Counted from the stretch's first letter, positions 1 through 10,749 are shown. The stretch is 64,000 nucleotides of DNA from Polytrichum commune (GCA_950295325.1 OX485805.1:46960758-47024757), one strand, 5' to 3'. Numbers and translations: made by a program. Notes: generated by a model not told the origin, from the sequence alone.

Positions 1-400
1 GATGGTTAGCAGATCCAAATTGAGGCTATAGTCACTTTCCTCATAATATTTTAGAGCTTCACATGAATATCTTATCAATGTGAAGATTCTCAAGCTCATT
101 AAAAGGTCACATATTGAGCACATGGTTCAATCTCTTTTAAACACTTTCTGTCTTTTTGATATCCATCTTGTATCCACATGGGCACATACTACTCAAATAT
201 AAATGTTTGATCAAAAGAATCAATTGAATTAGACACATCTACCTTAATATGCAATATAATGGTTCCATGTAGTCATTACATTTGGTCTTGAATTGTTGCG
301 TTGTTGAAGGTCCATTTACAACTACAGATTGTAGCATTCTTAAGTGCACATTATTAAATGGAATGTGTCCTATATGACTTGAAAGTGTCTGTCGACATCA
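1..400. repeat. Dispersed repeat copy, cut by window edge
   Basis: The first ~400 bases match 37.72-37.95 kb over long blocks (GATTAGCAGATCCAAATTGAG-like start, a TCACTTTCCTCA block, a GAGCACATGGTTCAATCTCTT block). Weaker or inverted matches occur near 22.5, 28.2 and 35.7 kb. No coding potential is recognisable, and I could not assign the family to a transposon class because neither end is defined. From 400 to 1256 I see no gene. Confidence 0.5.
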
Positions 401-1256
401 TTAACCCAAAAAAGTATGTTGAAATGATCCTTGGAAGTCACATACGACATTTTCTATGCAATGTAGCTGCACTTTAGTTCCCGCATCGGTAGTAGTGATT
501 GAAAGGACTGATAGTTAGTGTGCCGGATGTTTCTGAGAAGAACAAGCCAACCAACAAGAGTTCATCAAAAGGAGAGGTAGCATGGAAGTTGGAACAAACT
601 GCTACCACTTTATCTGATCCCCAAATTTTTTTGCAAGTTGGAATGTGGTTGTCAACGCATTTACCCACTTTATGTTGGATGACTGGATTTATCAAACTTC
701 ACTTCACACCTTCAGACTTTAGACAATCGGATTTATTGACAAAAATTATGCAAACCTCAGGCAAGGTTTGAACAAATAAGAACATTCCACCATGATTTTG
801 TTTTTGTTGTGGTAACATATGATAATCTACACCAACATATTTATGCAAGTCAAAATTATCAATGTGTGGTTCCCCAATAGAAAACCGGTCAACTCCTCTG
901 AAGAATTCAAACTTCGCATTCTCCCCCAAGTACTTAATTGTGCCAGCCACCAATTCTCACTACATATATCAACCATTATAACATGCTTGAGGTTTGAAAA
1001 GATGACAGATAAAAAAAAAATGGAAGGAATACCTTTCTCGATGTGGGCTGTGTCTTGTTGGCTAAGAATACATTTCTAAATTTTCAATCTGATGTGGACA
1101 TTCTATTGAGACATGACAGAATCCAGCTGCCTACCACTCAATGACAATATGCTGACAATGCTGACAATGACTGTCAAACAAGTATAATCAAATTTGCTCT
1201 AACAAGGATTTCTAAGTGTTGTATGTCCTCAGTTAACCCATGTGTTTTTCCTGCTT

Positions 1257-2438
1257 CTAAGTCCTTTGTGTGAGGTCACCACTATTTTCTTCCCTATTGA
1301 CCTCCTCTATAATTCGGTCAATCTCAAGATCTAATTGGTGGAAGTATATATTGCCTAAAACAGGAGACAAAACACTACCTTGTGGTATTATTTTCTCACC
1401 TGTAAAAATGTCTACACTTATTATGCCTACTGCAAACATCTGTCTAATAGTGTTCAAGAAAAGTGGGTCTTGTATTCGATCCCCGAGAATGCGCATGAGC
1501 CGGTTTTGCACCAAGCTGTCGTCTGCTTTCCGTACATCAAACTGAAGGAACCACGACACTCCTCGCCATCCATATTTGATGGACTTAAGAGCCGAGTGAA
1601 CACAATTTCCTGGCCCAAACCCGTGCGAATATTTCGTAAAAAAATTGGGTTCGTAAATCTGTGCTAGTAATATACCTCGAATCGCCTCTTGCACCACCTG
1701 ATCCTTGGAGTTCACCACCAAAAAATGTTTTGGCTCGCCACGTCGCCGTCTCACAATGTCCACTTGCCTCACGGGTTTGAACGGAAACGACCCGGACCGC
1801 AATTGTTCGGCCGCAACTTCGAACCATGTCCAATTGATGTCTTGCGAGTGCACGATTCGGCTATCTTTTGGAAGGTGTGAGACTTCGAGTTCATCATTCC
1901 CAAGTGTCCAATTTTTCTGCCTGATTTTCAGCCGTTTGTAGGCGGCTTCAAGCACATAAGGATCCGCAAGTACACTCATCACATTCTCAAACTTGCCATC
2001 GCCATTCGGCTTCAAATCCCCGAATTCCTCCACGTCCAATTTGTCGTCTTCTTCAACGTGGTCAGGATCGGTAGGTGTCCCTTCCTCATCTTCACTTTCC
2101 TCATCTTCACTTTCTTTATCCAGACTTTCAGTATCATGACTTGGTGTCTCATCGTCCTCTTCACTCCCTTCCAGACTTTCGGGATCGTATCGAGATTTCA
2201 TATATAATTCTAAGTCTGCTGCTTCGGTATCTTTCGATTGCCTACTTGAACATCTATCACGAGCTATTTCTGCACATTCTTCGCGATTCCGCCATTCACC
2301 TCTTCTGTTTTCCCAATTCGCAGATGTTGTGCTCATATTACAAACACCACTTTGATGTCGAAATGAAGGCCTACTTGTGCTGCACAACCAGAAAAATCCA
2401 CTTTGAGCTTCCAGCATCCTGCACAACTGCAACAGCAT
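1257..2438 (-). CDS. Group II-intron-type reverse transcriptase/maturase-like protein, truncated
   Basis: The 393-codon frame has an acidic segment (about residues 85-150) and then the N-terminal half of a reverse transcriptase of the organellar group II intron type. Visible landmarks are a KDQVVQEAIRGILL block, a YSHGFGPG block, motif A beginning FDVRKADDS (Asp at about residue 301) and the PQGSVLSPVLGNIYFHQLD block at about 352-370. The next block in the family should carry the catalytic YADD, but the frame stops 24 residues after that block and no YADD is visible downstream. It therefore cannot be an active polymerase as it stands. An acceptor-like CTGTTGCAG lies at codon 4, so the true coding part may begin at 2426 as a second exon (see 3524-3826). 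Alternatives are a decayed nuclear copy of mitochondrial DNA or a domesticated fragment. Confidence 0.6.
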   Translation of the reverse strand: MLLQLCRMLEAQSGFFWLCSTSRPSFRHQSGVCNMSTTSANWENRRGEWRNREECAEIARDRCSSRQSKDTEAADLELYMKSRYDPESLEGSEEDDETPSHDTESLDKESEDEESEDEEGTPTDPDHVEEDDKLDVEEFGDLKPNGDGKFENVMSVLADPYVLEAAYKRLKIRQKNWTLGNDELEVSHLPKDSRIVHSQDINWTWFEVAAEQLRSGSFPFKPVRQVDIVRRRRGEPKHFLVVNSKDQVVQEAIRGILLAQIYEPNFFTKYSHGFGPGNCVHSALKSIKYGWRGVSWFLQFDVRKADDSLVQNRLMRILGDRIQDPLFLNTIRQMFAVGIISVDIFTGEKIIPQGSVLSPVLGNIYFHQLDLEIDRIIEEVNREENSGDLTQRT

Positions 2439-3523
2439 ACAAGAGACATTGGTTTAAAAGACGTCCCAGTTTTGTATTGCCTACAAATTGTCCCGTTAAT
2501 GTGATGTGAGAAAGCTTAGCTTGGTAAAAACCTTAATCGCCCCTTTATCTGGCCTTAGGCGGCTTAACCTTGAAACTCCCACGGGATCTGGGTTAAGGCC
2601 TTAGGTTTCAGCCACCCCTGATTTTGAGAAACATACTAACTACATAGTTATTGCCCTAAGTGGGTATACATGGGTTCCTTCTGAGTAATATTATTCGTTT
2701 CTGAAAATAGCCCATTTTTTAAATTCAACATTCAGAGAATTTTCAGCTGATTAAAAGCTCCGAGAGTGAACTGCCAAATGCAGAAGTGAAGAAGATGTAA
2801 TAGACAAGAAGATAGTTGTTTGCAGGGATTTACTGAGGCTGTAAGGATCAATCAATCATACAGTACTACAATGACAATCGTAACACCTAGTTCTGAGATT
2901 GACTAATACCAGGCTCAGAAACTTGTTAAATATTTTGGGCCCAACATCCACGTTATAACAAATGACCTCCAACCAATACAAGAAAACATGGGTCGAAATG
3001 ACACGGTCCAAAATGACCAAAATGACATTGTGTCATTAGACCGGCTCACAAGGGTCACATTTGAGTCAAAACAGCCAAAATGTGTGCATTCTAAGCCACT
3101 CTAAATGACACAACATCATTTCGGCCATTTCGGACCGTGTCAATTAGACCCGCATTTGTTTGTAGCGAGAGGTAATGGAAAGGCACAAGCAAATTATTTA
3201 ATAGCCTGTGTACCAAGACATCAATTTCGATACAAGAAAACCAGGGGAAATCCCTGAAGTAGGGGAAAACAGGGGTAAACAAAAGCCAAAAGTTTAGTTT
3301 ATTCGTGAGAGCACGCTATCTTTGCTAATAAGAGGGCTTTGACAAGCCTAGACCCTAAACCCTGGATTTGAAGACGACAGAAGAGGTCAATACATAAAAC
3401 CAAAGAGACATAAACCCTAAACCCTAAGCCATGAAGACGAAGAGACAAAGTTGAGGGCAACAGAAGACGTCAATTCAAAAAAACCAAGAGACATAAGGAA
3501 GAAATGATGACGAAGAAGCTCAC
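2439..3523 (-). other. Possible intron between presequence exon and RT exon; telomere-like motifs
   Basis: No reading frame is recognisable here. The segment contains AAACCCTAAACCCTAA at 3412-3427 and another CCCTAAACCCT at 3353-3363. It also has a roughly 100-base near-duplication around the first of these (the GAAGACGACAGAAGAGGTCAA block recurs about 95 bases later). If the exons on both sides belong together this is a 1.1-kb intron with a GTGAGC donor at 3523 and a TTGCAG acceptor at 2427. The phases agree (0/0), but that alone is weak support. Confidence 0.3.
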
Positions 3524-3826
3524 CAAATGATGATGATTTGTAGTAAGCTTCAATTTGCAGGCGTTCGAAGATCCATCAATGCTGCCGACACGCAACGAGA
3601 ATTGATCATCCTCCTCTCTCACTTCCACCGGATCCTCGTCGTCTCCTTCGCCTTCCCCGCTGCCTTCATCATCTGCCTTCCTGTCTGTCAAGGATGAAAG
3701 TGCTTGCAATTGAGAAGCGGAATTTGCGAAACTGAACCATAGGTATCTCTCTGAAGGAGCTGGGGACAATGGCGATTGAAATAGCGATGGCCTCGACCAC
3801 CGCAACGTTCGAACCACCGCTTGCAT
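3524..3826 (-). CDS. Putative first exon encoding a mitochondrial presequence
   Basis: The frame starts MQAVVRTLRWSRPSLFQSP, which is basic, Ser/Leu-rich and free of acidic residues for about 40 positions. That is the composition of a mitochondrial targeting peptide. A strongly acidic stretch (DDEGSGEGEGDDEDP) follows. The frame reaches a good donor (TTTG/GTGAGC) at 3523 after exactly 101 codons. An AAACCCTAA telo-box-like motif (3854-3862) lies just upstream of the ATG. The next in-phase exon on this strand could be the reverse transcriptase at 2426, which also starts with acidic sequence. It could equally be exon 1 of an unrecognised mitochondrial protein. Confidence 0.35.
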
Positions 3827-6312
3827 CTTGCCAAACCTTGGATGTCCAACCTTAAACCCTAATCCCTAAAGCTGATGATCTTCAGGCTCGCCCCCCCAGA
3901 ACAAATTCTGATGAAGAAGAAATTCGTGCAATACAAACATCATTGCAAATTGCAGGTTGCGATCATGCGATCGGGACAATTTTGCGCAGCTCCAGGAGTC
4001 TTCCGATGGTAAGGTACTGGCTTACAGGGTGGCTAAAACCCTTGGACAGAGACCGACGAAGGCTTAACGAAACCTTCGTCCCGTCCAACGAAGTCTTTTT
4101 CGTTTCTCCAACTCCTTCACCCTTAACCCCAAACTTCCCACGCCCAATTTCCCTCAAATCTGCCCAGAAAATGTGACCTTGATTTTAGCAACTGTAGCTG
4201 AAGATTTAAAGTTTTTTTAACAAATCCAATTGTAGAGATGTTTGGCAGGTTACAAGTGATTGTTGACTGTCTAAATTTTAAACGTTGAAGTTTTATAGTG
4301 TAAGAGATTATAATAGGAATATCAATAGTGGTCTCGAGGGGCGGCACTTTAAAATTAAAATTAGGGTTAGTGTTGTGATCAAACTTCCACTCAAATCATC
4401 TCCAAATGACAAAATGTTTACCCTTGCTCAAAAGAGGGGCAATATGCCTACTCATATCAGCTCACAAATTTTGAAACCATTATTTTGTGATTTTTGAGGA
4501 AGCTTTGCAAATTGAGGCAATGGTGCCACAACTGCGCACCTTCCACATAGACTTACACCCACCAACACATGTCCAACTAATAACAACTCCAGCGGTAGAT
4601 GTTTAGGATATGTTGTGTTTGAGTGTTGTGCAAATTTTCAGATCAATTTGGGAATCATTTGCACATAGGGATCAACAAAAAAACATTTATAATATATGTT
4701 GCCCCTAAACCATAGAGGTGACAAATGTCAAGATTTGATTCATGGACCGGCTCCATTGTAAACTTAAATTAGAGCACACTCCTATATTTTAATTAATCCA
4801 AAATTAATTAAATGTGTGGAATCAAATCGTCCATGTGGCAAAACATATTAGACTTGAACATGAATAATAAAAGTAGTTGAAACAATCAAGAAACCATCCG
4901 AACTAGTGTCAAAGGGGTCAGAGCAAATTGCTCATGACCAAATTATGGTCACATAAGACATTAGGGGGGGTAATGTCCCTATATACAACATCGTGGTTGC
5001 CATGTCATTCCCCCCAACCCCTTTTAACACCAGTTGGACACCTTTTTTGAGAAGAGAATATTTTCAGTGAACAGTTTTCCCGATGGACTCAAATCCTTGT
5101 GTTGTTTTAGCAATATGTAAATACCATAGTAATGTCAACTCACATGAAGCAAGCATGAATGAATAGCCTCTATGCCTACATTCTTTTAGGGGTGGGCTCT
5201 AACAAAGAGGGATTAATTAAGAGAAACATAATTGACGGGTCCCATGGGATGTTGAGGTTGTGAGGTGGAGATAAAAGTTTGTGAGCTTAGTTAGGGGTCA
5301 ACCTAGTGCTTTGTGGAAGAGATAGGCATGGGTTTAAAGCTTGTGAAACCTATGGTCATCTACACTCTCCTTTCTATTTAGAGTGAACCTTACAACTTCA
5401 AATCTTCCACTTATTTTAGAAGCTATTCATTATTTGACAACCGATCTTGGGGAGGTCACTAGCGAAAATCGTAGAAACAACGTGCGATAAAAAATAGGGT
5501 TTAATATATTCATTATGGAATTTTTTTACAAAAAATGTACATATAATATATGGGGTTTTAAAACAATGAAACATGTTTACATGTAAAATACCATCACATA
5601 TAATGGCCTCTGTTATCTAGTCAATACATATAAAATAACGTGGAAACAATTACTAGGGTGGCAGGTATAGGGTAGGGTCTATGCTAGTGGATGAAAATAG
5701 GCAATTTTATGTTGAAAAAACTTGGTTGGATGACTTCGTAGGTTGGTTGGCTTGGACGTTATTGAACCAACGTATCCAATGCAAAGTTAATGTTCTCTAC
5801 CTACGTGCTGGGAGGGAAAATTACAACACCTTGTTTGAATTGCAATCTTCTTTCCAATTTTCTTTGGCATTATAAGTAAAACAAGGTATTTTAAAATGAT
5901 TCCCCACCCCAAAAAAACAATTATTGATAGGGTGTATTAAAATACAATCATTTACCTTTATTTTGAAAAATACCATACCTTATAATCTTTTATGCAAGGT
6001 TAACAATCCCCTGATAAATAAGTCATGAACGCACGTGTATGCATTAATATAAGAGAGAGTGACCTCCTTGAGCAACCAATTTCAAAACCATATGCTTGAA
6101 TGACACATACCCATACCTCCTTATTTTTTGGGAAATTTGTGGTGGAGTCCCCAAACTAACGAAATTAACTTTCATAAATTCCCGAAACTAGAGTAGTTTG
6201 TCATGTGCTATTGTCTCTTAATTTCCAGTCTTCATGACTAAAAAATTGGTAGGACGCCTCCGAAAGTCAAGAAGCCACTATTCATAGCGAACCATCAACA
6301 TTAATTTCGGGC
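3827..6312. other. Intergenic, AT-rich, no gene recognised
   Basis: Only short open frames occur and none resembles a known family. The part nearest 3.9-4.2 kb is more GC-rich and has an open frame of 77 codons (3943-4176, plus) that I could not place. The rest is AT-rich without obvious tandem structure. Confidence 0.5.
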
Positions 6313-6822
6313 TCATCATCAAAAGCATGTGATGCTACCATTGCAAAGGTCACCAATGTTGCTTGTCGTTTTTGCATTACTTTCGAAAAAGAAGAAGTAG
6401 GCCAAAAGAGAAAGGCAACATCCAATGTGAAGTATTTTGAATCGTTATGTACCGACAATTACCTCTCTCGTCTTCAAGGGTAATGCTTTTTAAAGTTAAT
6501 GAATTCAACCAACAATTTTGTTATGTTCATGCGAGCATATTGTGAAGAACGTGCTTTTAAGGGCGCAATCGAGCAGGGTGATAATTTCAAGATTGATTTC
6601 AAAGAGGCATGGTCCTTGACCAATGGGTGCTTTCCTACGTTGTCGTTGTTATGTGGAGGACTTGCCTTTGCTTTTCCAAACATTGCTATAGTGAAATGTG
6701 ACTTCTCTTTGTTGGGATATGAGAGAGATGATCCAAGGAAGTGCCTAGCTGATTTATCTTTAGATGGTATAATCCATTATAAGCAATGGACAAACATGAA
6801 TAATATTTCTTTGGCTCAATAG
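6313..6822 (+). pseudogene. Internally deleted transposase remnant (BED-finger/hAT-like)
   Basis: Two adjacent open segments look like the two ends of one transposase with the middle missing. The first (6313-6483, 56 residues) has a CRFCITFEKEE zinc-finger start and a TSNVKYFESLCTDNYL block, typical of the N-terminal finger of a family of hAT-like transposases. It ends in an in-frame TAA. The second (6499-6822) has a FSLLGYERDDPRKCLADLSL block that resembles the C-terminal part of the same family. No catalytic core is present. I place the family from memory of this block pattern, so the class is uncertain. Confidence 0.4.
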
Positions 6823-7059
6823 GCTAATCAATACACTGATATGACTCAAAATCACATATTTCCGAATATAACAAAAAAAATGGTAACATATGTCCTGAAA
6901 TTATCTCATGTTTGGTGTATTCGAAAATTCCCAAAAACAAGGAGGCCTAGACATGATATTTTGCTACAACCTTTCTTCTCTTTAGTGTGGAAACAAATGT
7001 AATGTTCAGGGCACATCAAGAAAGATTGTAGTGGAATATAGGAAAACGCATCCCTTAAG

Positions 7060-7480
7060 CACGGGGAGGTCACTCCATTGTACTGTTGAACAACCACGTG
7101 CGAACAATTTACATGTAAAAAATCCTACTTTTTACATAAAGCATCACCAAAATGGGTCAAAATTTTATCAAATTTTTTCAATGAGTAGATATACACGGTA
7201 CCTATTACATCGTAATAAATGGTAACTAAATTTGATGATTTGTTTAGGATTATAAAACATAGTGTTTCTAACTAAAATGACACATAATTGAACTAAAAAT
7301 ATTATTACAAAAATGAAGATAACTAAAAATTTCAAAAAATTATACAAACGATACTATCAATGATTATGAATATGTAGAAAAATATCATAAAATTTAAAAT
7401 TATCCATGGCATATAATATAGGGGTAGCAAACTTTGTTCACACGTGGTGTTCAACTTGACAATGGACTGACCTCCCCATG
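7060..7480. mobile_element. hAT-type MITE with 8-bp target duplication
   Basis: The 421-bp element is bounded by the direct repeat CCCTTAAG (7052-7059 and 7481-7488). It has inverted ends of about 55 bp: CACGGGGAGGTCACTCCATT on the left, with the complement ending TGACCTCCCCATG on the right. A CCACGTG block lies deeper in each arm. The interior is AT-rich and non-coding. Length, an 8-bp duplication and long imperfect arms fit a non-autonomous hAT derivative. It ends about 345 bp upstream of the eL33 start codon, so it may lie in that promoter. Confidence 0.75.
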
Positions 7481-7488
7481 CCCTTAAG

Positions 7489-7825
7489 GTGACATGAGTG
7501 AGTGGGTTATGTCTCCAGGGCTATTTAAAAGGTTATCAATGACAACATTTTATTTGAGATGGCACACGTGGCGGGTATCAATAATGGACAGTCAATTGGT
7601 TTTTGATATCGTGTTCATACCCGGATGATAACCGGTCCCAGGTAGTAGGTCCCACGTAAGTCATCGCCATGGATGAACGAAGGGTTTTAGCGGATGAATA
7701 GAAAGAGAGCGAAGAGGGTAAAGGGAGGGAGGAACCCTAATTGTTTCTCTTTGGCTGTGGCCTTCGTCACGAACGCACACATTGTCCGCCTCCGCCATAG
7801 CCACAGCCACGCCCTTCATTCCATC
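7489..7825 (+). promoter_or_regulatory. Promoter and 5' leader region of the eL33 gene
   Basis: This is the interval between the MITE and the eL33 ATG. It contains an upstream ATG at 7669 that opens a 10-codon frame closed by TAG at 7701. An AACCCTAATTG telo-box-like motif lies near 7732, of a kind common in plant ribosomal-protein promoters. The transcription start is not determined. Confidence 0.35.
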
Positions 7826-9091
7826 ATGGTGGAACGCAAAGGAGAACGCGTCAGGTGCACAACCGGTTCCTTTTTTCTTGCATGTGCACGTTTTCATGGA
7901 AAAAATTTGCATCATTTTGTTCACCGATTTCTTGAGGGAGCAACGGCTTTATATAAATGTACACGAAAGTAGGGTTAGGATTGCTACTAGCTTGCATGAA
8001 GTCACTTTTCTCTATGTCTTAAGCACTGATCTCTTTTTAAGCTCTAGGAAATCCGGAAGTTTTTTTTTTCCCCCTTCTGATTGAGGTTTAGGGTTTATGG
8101 CCTGTCATCTTGAGCACTTTAAGACAAATGTTACTTAAATCGTGGTTGTATTCACTACCATAAATAAGGAGCTGTTGGTTTCTAGCAATTGAAAGGGGAT
8201 TTCAATGCACCAAAGTATGTCTTATTTGAACTCCGTATGCAAAAGTTTCAAAATTTTATTGGTAGATGACCTAAACCAAACCAACGCGGGAAGAGTAGAG
8301 TCAGTACCAGAGAAGCTCTCGTATCTTTGTAGAATTGTTTTCCAATTCTTTTACCCTGAGTTTCACTCCTACACATGAGTAAAAGTTTTGCCACATGTGT
8401 GCGATTTTTGCAGGCTCTATGTGCGAGGGACCATCCTCGGATACAAGAGGTGGGCGTCGTAATGTGACTTTGCTTTGTCACATACTCATTTGTTTTGTTA
8501 ATGTATTGCTCGCTATTATGTGGAATAGTTGTTTGTGTACTCGGTAGTCACATTTAGAGCTGAATGCATTGTGGTCTAATCAACTACTGTTTGTGCAGGT
8601 CAAAGTCCAACCAGTACCCAAGCACGTCCCTTCTTCAGATTGAGGGTGTGAACACCCCAGAGGAAGTAAACTGGTACCTTGGAAAGAGGATAGCGTATGT
8701 GTACAAGGCGAAGACCAAGAAAAATGGATCGTTGCACCGCTGCATCTGGGGAAAGGTTGCCCGGTCACATGGTAACAGTGGAATTGTCCGTTCTAGATTC
8801 CGCAGCAACCTTCCACCTGCATCATTGGTAAGTGTGTGAATCATTTTTAGTGTTGATGCTTCATGTTGATTGAACTTGCTGTTGATGAATGCCAGGTATT
8901 GTGAAGCATCAATGGTAACAGGAATTGTGTTAAATCTGTCTCTGATTGCCTTTGAATGTCTCTGCTGGTTTGGAGGGTATATATTCTTGTTATGGTCCTT
9001 TTCAAATGTTGCTCTGATCTGATAAGAGGTGCTTTTGATTTCTGTGCAGGGTGGCAGAGTGAGGGTGTTCATGTACCCCAGCCAGGTTTAA
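7826..9091 (+). CDS. RPL35A: 60S ribosomal protein eL33 (L35a)
   Basis: Four exons join in phase: 7826-7854, 8414-8449, 8599-8827 and 9050-9091, giving 111 residues, the usual length for plant eL33. The first exon encodes [10 protein letters not shown], and the second [12 protein letters not shown]. The third holds the family core ([19 protein letters not shown], then [17 protein letters not shown] and [11 protein letters not shown]), and the last gives [13 protein letters not shown]. All introns have GT-AG borders. eL33 is a structural protein of the large cytosolic subunit. The start is fixed by the match of exon 1 to the conserved GERVRLYV junction. Two bases after the stop there is a strong donor (AAG/GTGAGT), so the 3' leader may be spliced. 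Confidence 0.93.
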
Positions 9092-9092
9092 G

Positions 9093-9312
9093 GTGAGTTT
9101 GCGAAATTCTCTTGACGCTACTGATCAAATAGAGGCTTTGAGTAGTTGTAACTCGAGGATTAAATCTTTGTTCTTGGAGTCAAAATGTATTGTAAATTGT
9201 GTGCATGATTTGTGCACCGATTTTTAATTAAAACCAGCTTCTGCCTACCATGCAAAGGCACACCCATACCATTGCCCATGCATGTTGTAGATTTGCTGGT
9301 TCTCTTCTGCAG
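9093..9312 (+). other. Possible intron in the eL33 3' untranslated region
   Basis: The sequence right after the stop codon reads AAG/GTGAGT, a textbook donor. A pyrimidine-rich TCTCTTCTGCAG acceptor follows at 9301-9312. If this is used, eL33 transcription and splicing continue toward the snoRNA-like array that begins at 9399. Confidence 0.4.
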
Positions 9313-9398
9313 TTCTTTGGCACTTCTGCCATATGCATATTAGATACTCAAGTGCAACTAAATCAATTTTGACATTAAGGTTATTTAGATGGTCATCA

Positions 9399-9527
9399 TG
9401 CAAATCAGTTTCTATGATTCTTTTGGACCTATTACAGATCTGGGTCGGAAGTTGACAAAAGTCATTTGGTCATTGTTTGTATATGTCGATGTCCAAAGTG
9501 TTATTGCATGGGGTAGCACCCACATCT
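9399..9527 (+). ncRNA. H/ACA-like snoRNA, array copy 1 (divergent)
   Basis: This is the most diverged unit. It keeps the 5' hairpin segment (TTTCTATGATTC ... ATTACAGATCTGGGTCGG) and the terminal ACATCTTG. It has lost the AAACCAG strand of the outer stem (AAATCAG here) and the ACAGACA strand of the 3' hairpin. The hinge reads AAGTTGACAAAA, with ACAAAA as the only ANANNA match. It may be a decaying copy. Confidence 0.45.
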
Positions 9528-9689
9528 TGATCGCTTATGATACTGCTTTTTATTCTCCCTGTAGGTTCTGCAGCTTCTCTTCATTAGAATTATGCCTCTA
9601 GTGTGTGCAATGGAATGAGTCATGTGTATATAATTGTACTGGGGATCAGTACTGGGAAGCATTAGAAGTTGAGGAGAGGGCGGTCATTA

Positions 9690-9827
9690 TTTAAACCAGA
9701 TTTTTATGATTCTTTGGAGTCCATTATATATCTGGGTCGGAAGATGACAAAATCATATGGTCTTGTTTTTGTATTTGTTGATGGCCAAGTGTTGCTGCAT
9801 GGGCATCTACAGACAGCACCCACATCT
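9690..9827 (+). ncRNA. H/ACA-like snoRNA, array copy 2
   Basis: The 5' hairpin is ACCAG paired with CTGGGT, enclosing an apical stem ATGATTC/GAGTCCAT with loop TTTG. The two unpaired flanks between them would form a pseudouridylation pocket. The hinge AGATGA fits box H (ANANNA). The 3' hairpin has TTTGTA paired with TACAGA and an inner GATG/CATC stem. It is followed by ACATCT, an ACA box three bases from the inferred end. The length of about 138 nt suits the class. Confidence 0.65.
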
Positions 9828-9958
9828 TGAACGCTGTTCCTACTTTTATTTGTCCCTCTAGTTTGTGCATGTTTTACTTGAATTACAATTATGTGTAGAA
9901 TGTACTGTTGATCAATGCATTTTGGAAAGCAAAAGAAGTTAAGAGAGGAAGGTCATCA

Positions 9959-10096
9959 TTTAAACCAGGTTTTTACGATTCTTTGGAGTCCATTATATAT
10001 CTGGGTCGGAAGATGACAAAATTACATGGTCTTGTTTTTGTATTTGTTGATGGCCAAGTGTTGCTGCATGGGCATCTACAGACAGCACCCACATCT
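9959..10096 (+). ncRNA. H/ACA-like snoRNA, array copy 3
   Basis: Nearly identical to copy 2 through both hairpins (ACCAG/CTGGGT outer stem, AGATGA hinge, TACAGA strand, ACATCT end). The main change is ACGATTC in the apical stem. The match continues beyond the snoRNA into about 25 bases of 3' flank (GAACGCTGTTCCTACTTTTATT) and then a CTTTAG acceptor-like site. The duplicated unit is therefore larger than the RNA. Confidence 0.65.
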
Positions 10097-10226
10097 TGAA
10101 CGCTGTTCCTACTTTTATTGTTGCCTTTAGTTTGTGCATATCTGACTTAATTATAACTATGTGTAAACTGTGTTGTTGTCAGTGCATTTTGGAAAGCATT
10201 AGAAGTTGAAGAGAGGAAGGTCATCA

Positions 10227-10357
10227 TTTAAACCAGTTTTTTATGATTCTTTGGAGTCTATTATACATCTGGGTCGGAAGATGACAATATCATAGGTTTT
10301 TTGTCTGTATGGGGTCAAGCATTCTTGCTTGGTTTTCTACAGACAAAAACTACATCT
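10227..10357 (+). ncRNA. H/ACA-like snoRNA, array copy 4 (best 3' hairpin)
   Basis: This copy has the strongest structure. TTTTTGTCTGTA pairs without mismatch with TACAGACAAAAA, and CAAGC pairs with GCTTG above an internal loop. The element ends CTACATCT, with the ACA box directly after the stem. The 5' hairpin and the AGATGA hinge are as in copies 2 and 3. Compared with copies 2 and 6, several base pairs of the 3' stem differ on both strands while pairing is kept. Confidence 0.7.
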
Positions 10358-10494
10358 TGGGACATTCAGGTCCTCCTGTGTTCTACACTGTCCTTAACAT
10401 CAGAGTCTTCTCAATTTGAGTGCATTATGCTCTTACAGATTGTCTGCCTGTGTGCTAACTTTGTGAAAACGAAGAGCCAATGGATTTGGCATCA

Positions 10495-10627
10495 TTTAAA
10501 CCAGTTCTCTATGGTTCTTTGGAGTCTGTGATAGATCTGGGTCGGAAGATGCCTAAAGCTTGTCTACGTCTGTTCATATTGATGCCCAAGTATACTTGCA
10601 TGGGCAGCTGCAGACAAGTCCACATTT
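10495..10627 (+). ncRNA. H/ACA-like snoRNA, array copy 5
   Basis: The 5' hairpin is conserved (AACCAG ... GGTTC TTTG GAGTC ... CTGGGTC). The 3' hairpin has TCTG paired with CAGA and a strong inner TGCCC/GGGCA stem. The hinge reads AGATGC, so box H is imperfect. The unit ends ACATTT. Confidence 0.6.
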
Positions 10628-10749
10628 TGAACATGATCTGGACATGAGGTTAGCCTTTAATGCAAGCATCATTTAAGCTAAGTAAACCATGTAAACTCAG
10701 TGTATGGGGTTGTTAATTAGTGGTCAAAGGCCTATAAATGAGGTCATCA

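Noticed and set aside
499-1079. Overlapping open frames of 60-90 codons
   Set aside because: No domain, no splice context, both strands open at once; typical chance frames in this AT-rich DNA.
3943-4176. 77-codon plus-strand frame in a GC-richer patch
   Set aside because: No recognisable family and no supporting promoter or splice signals that I could defend.
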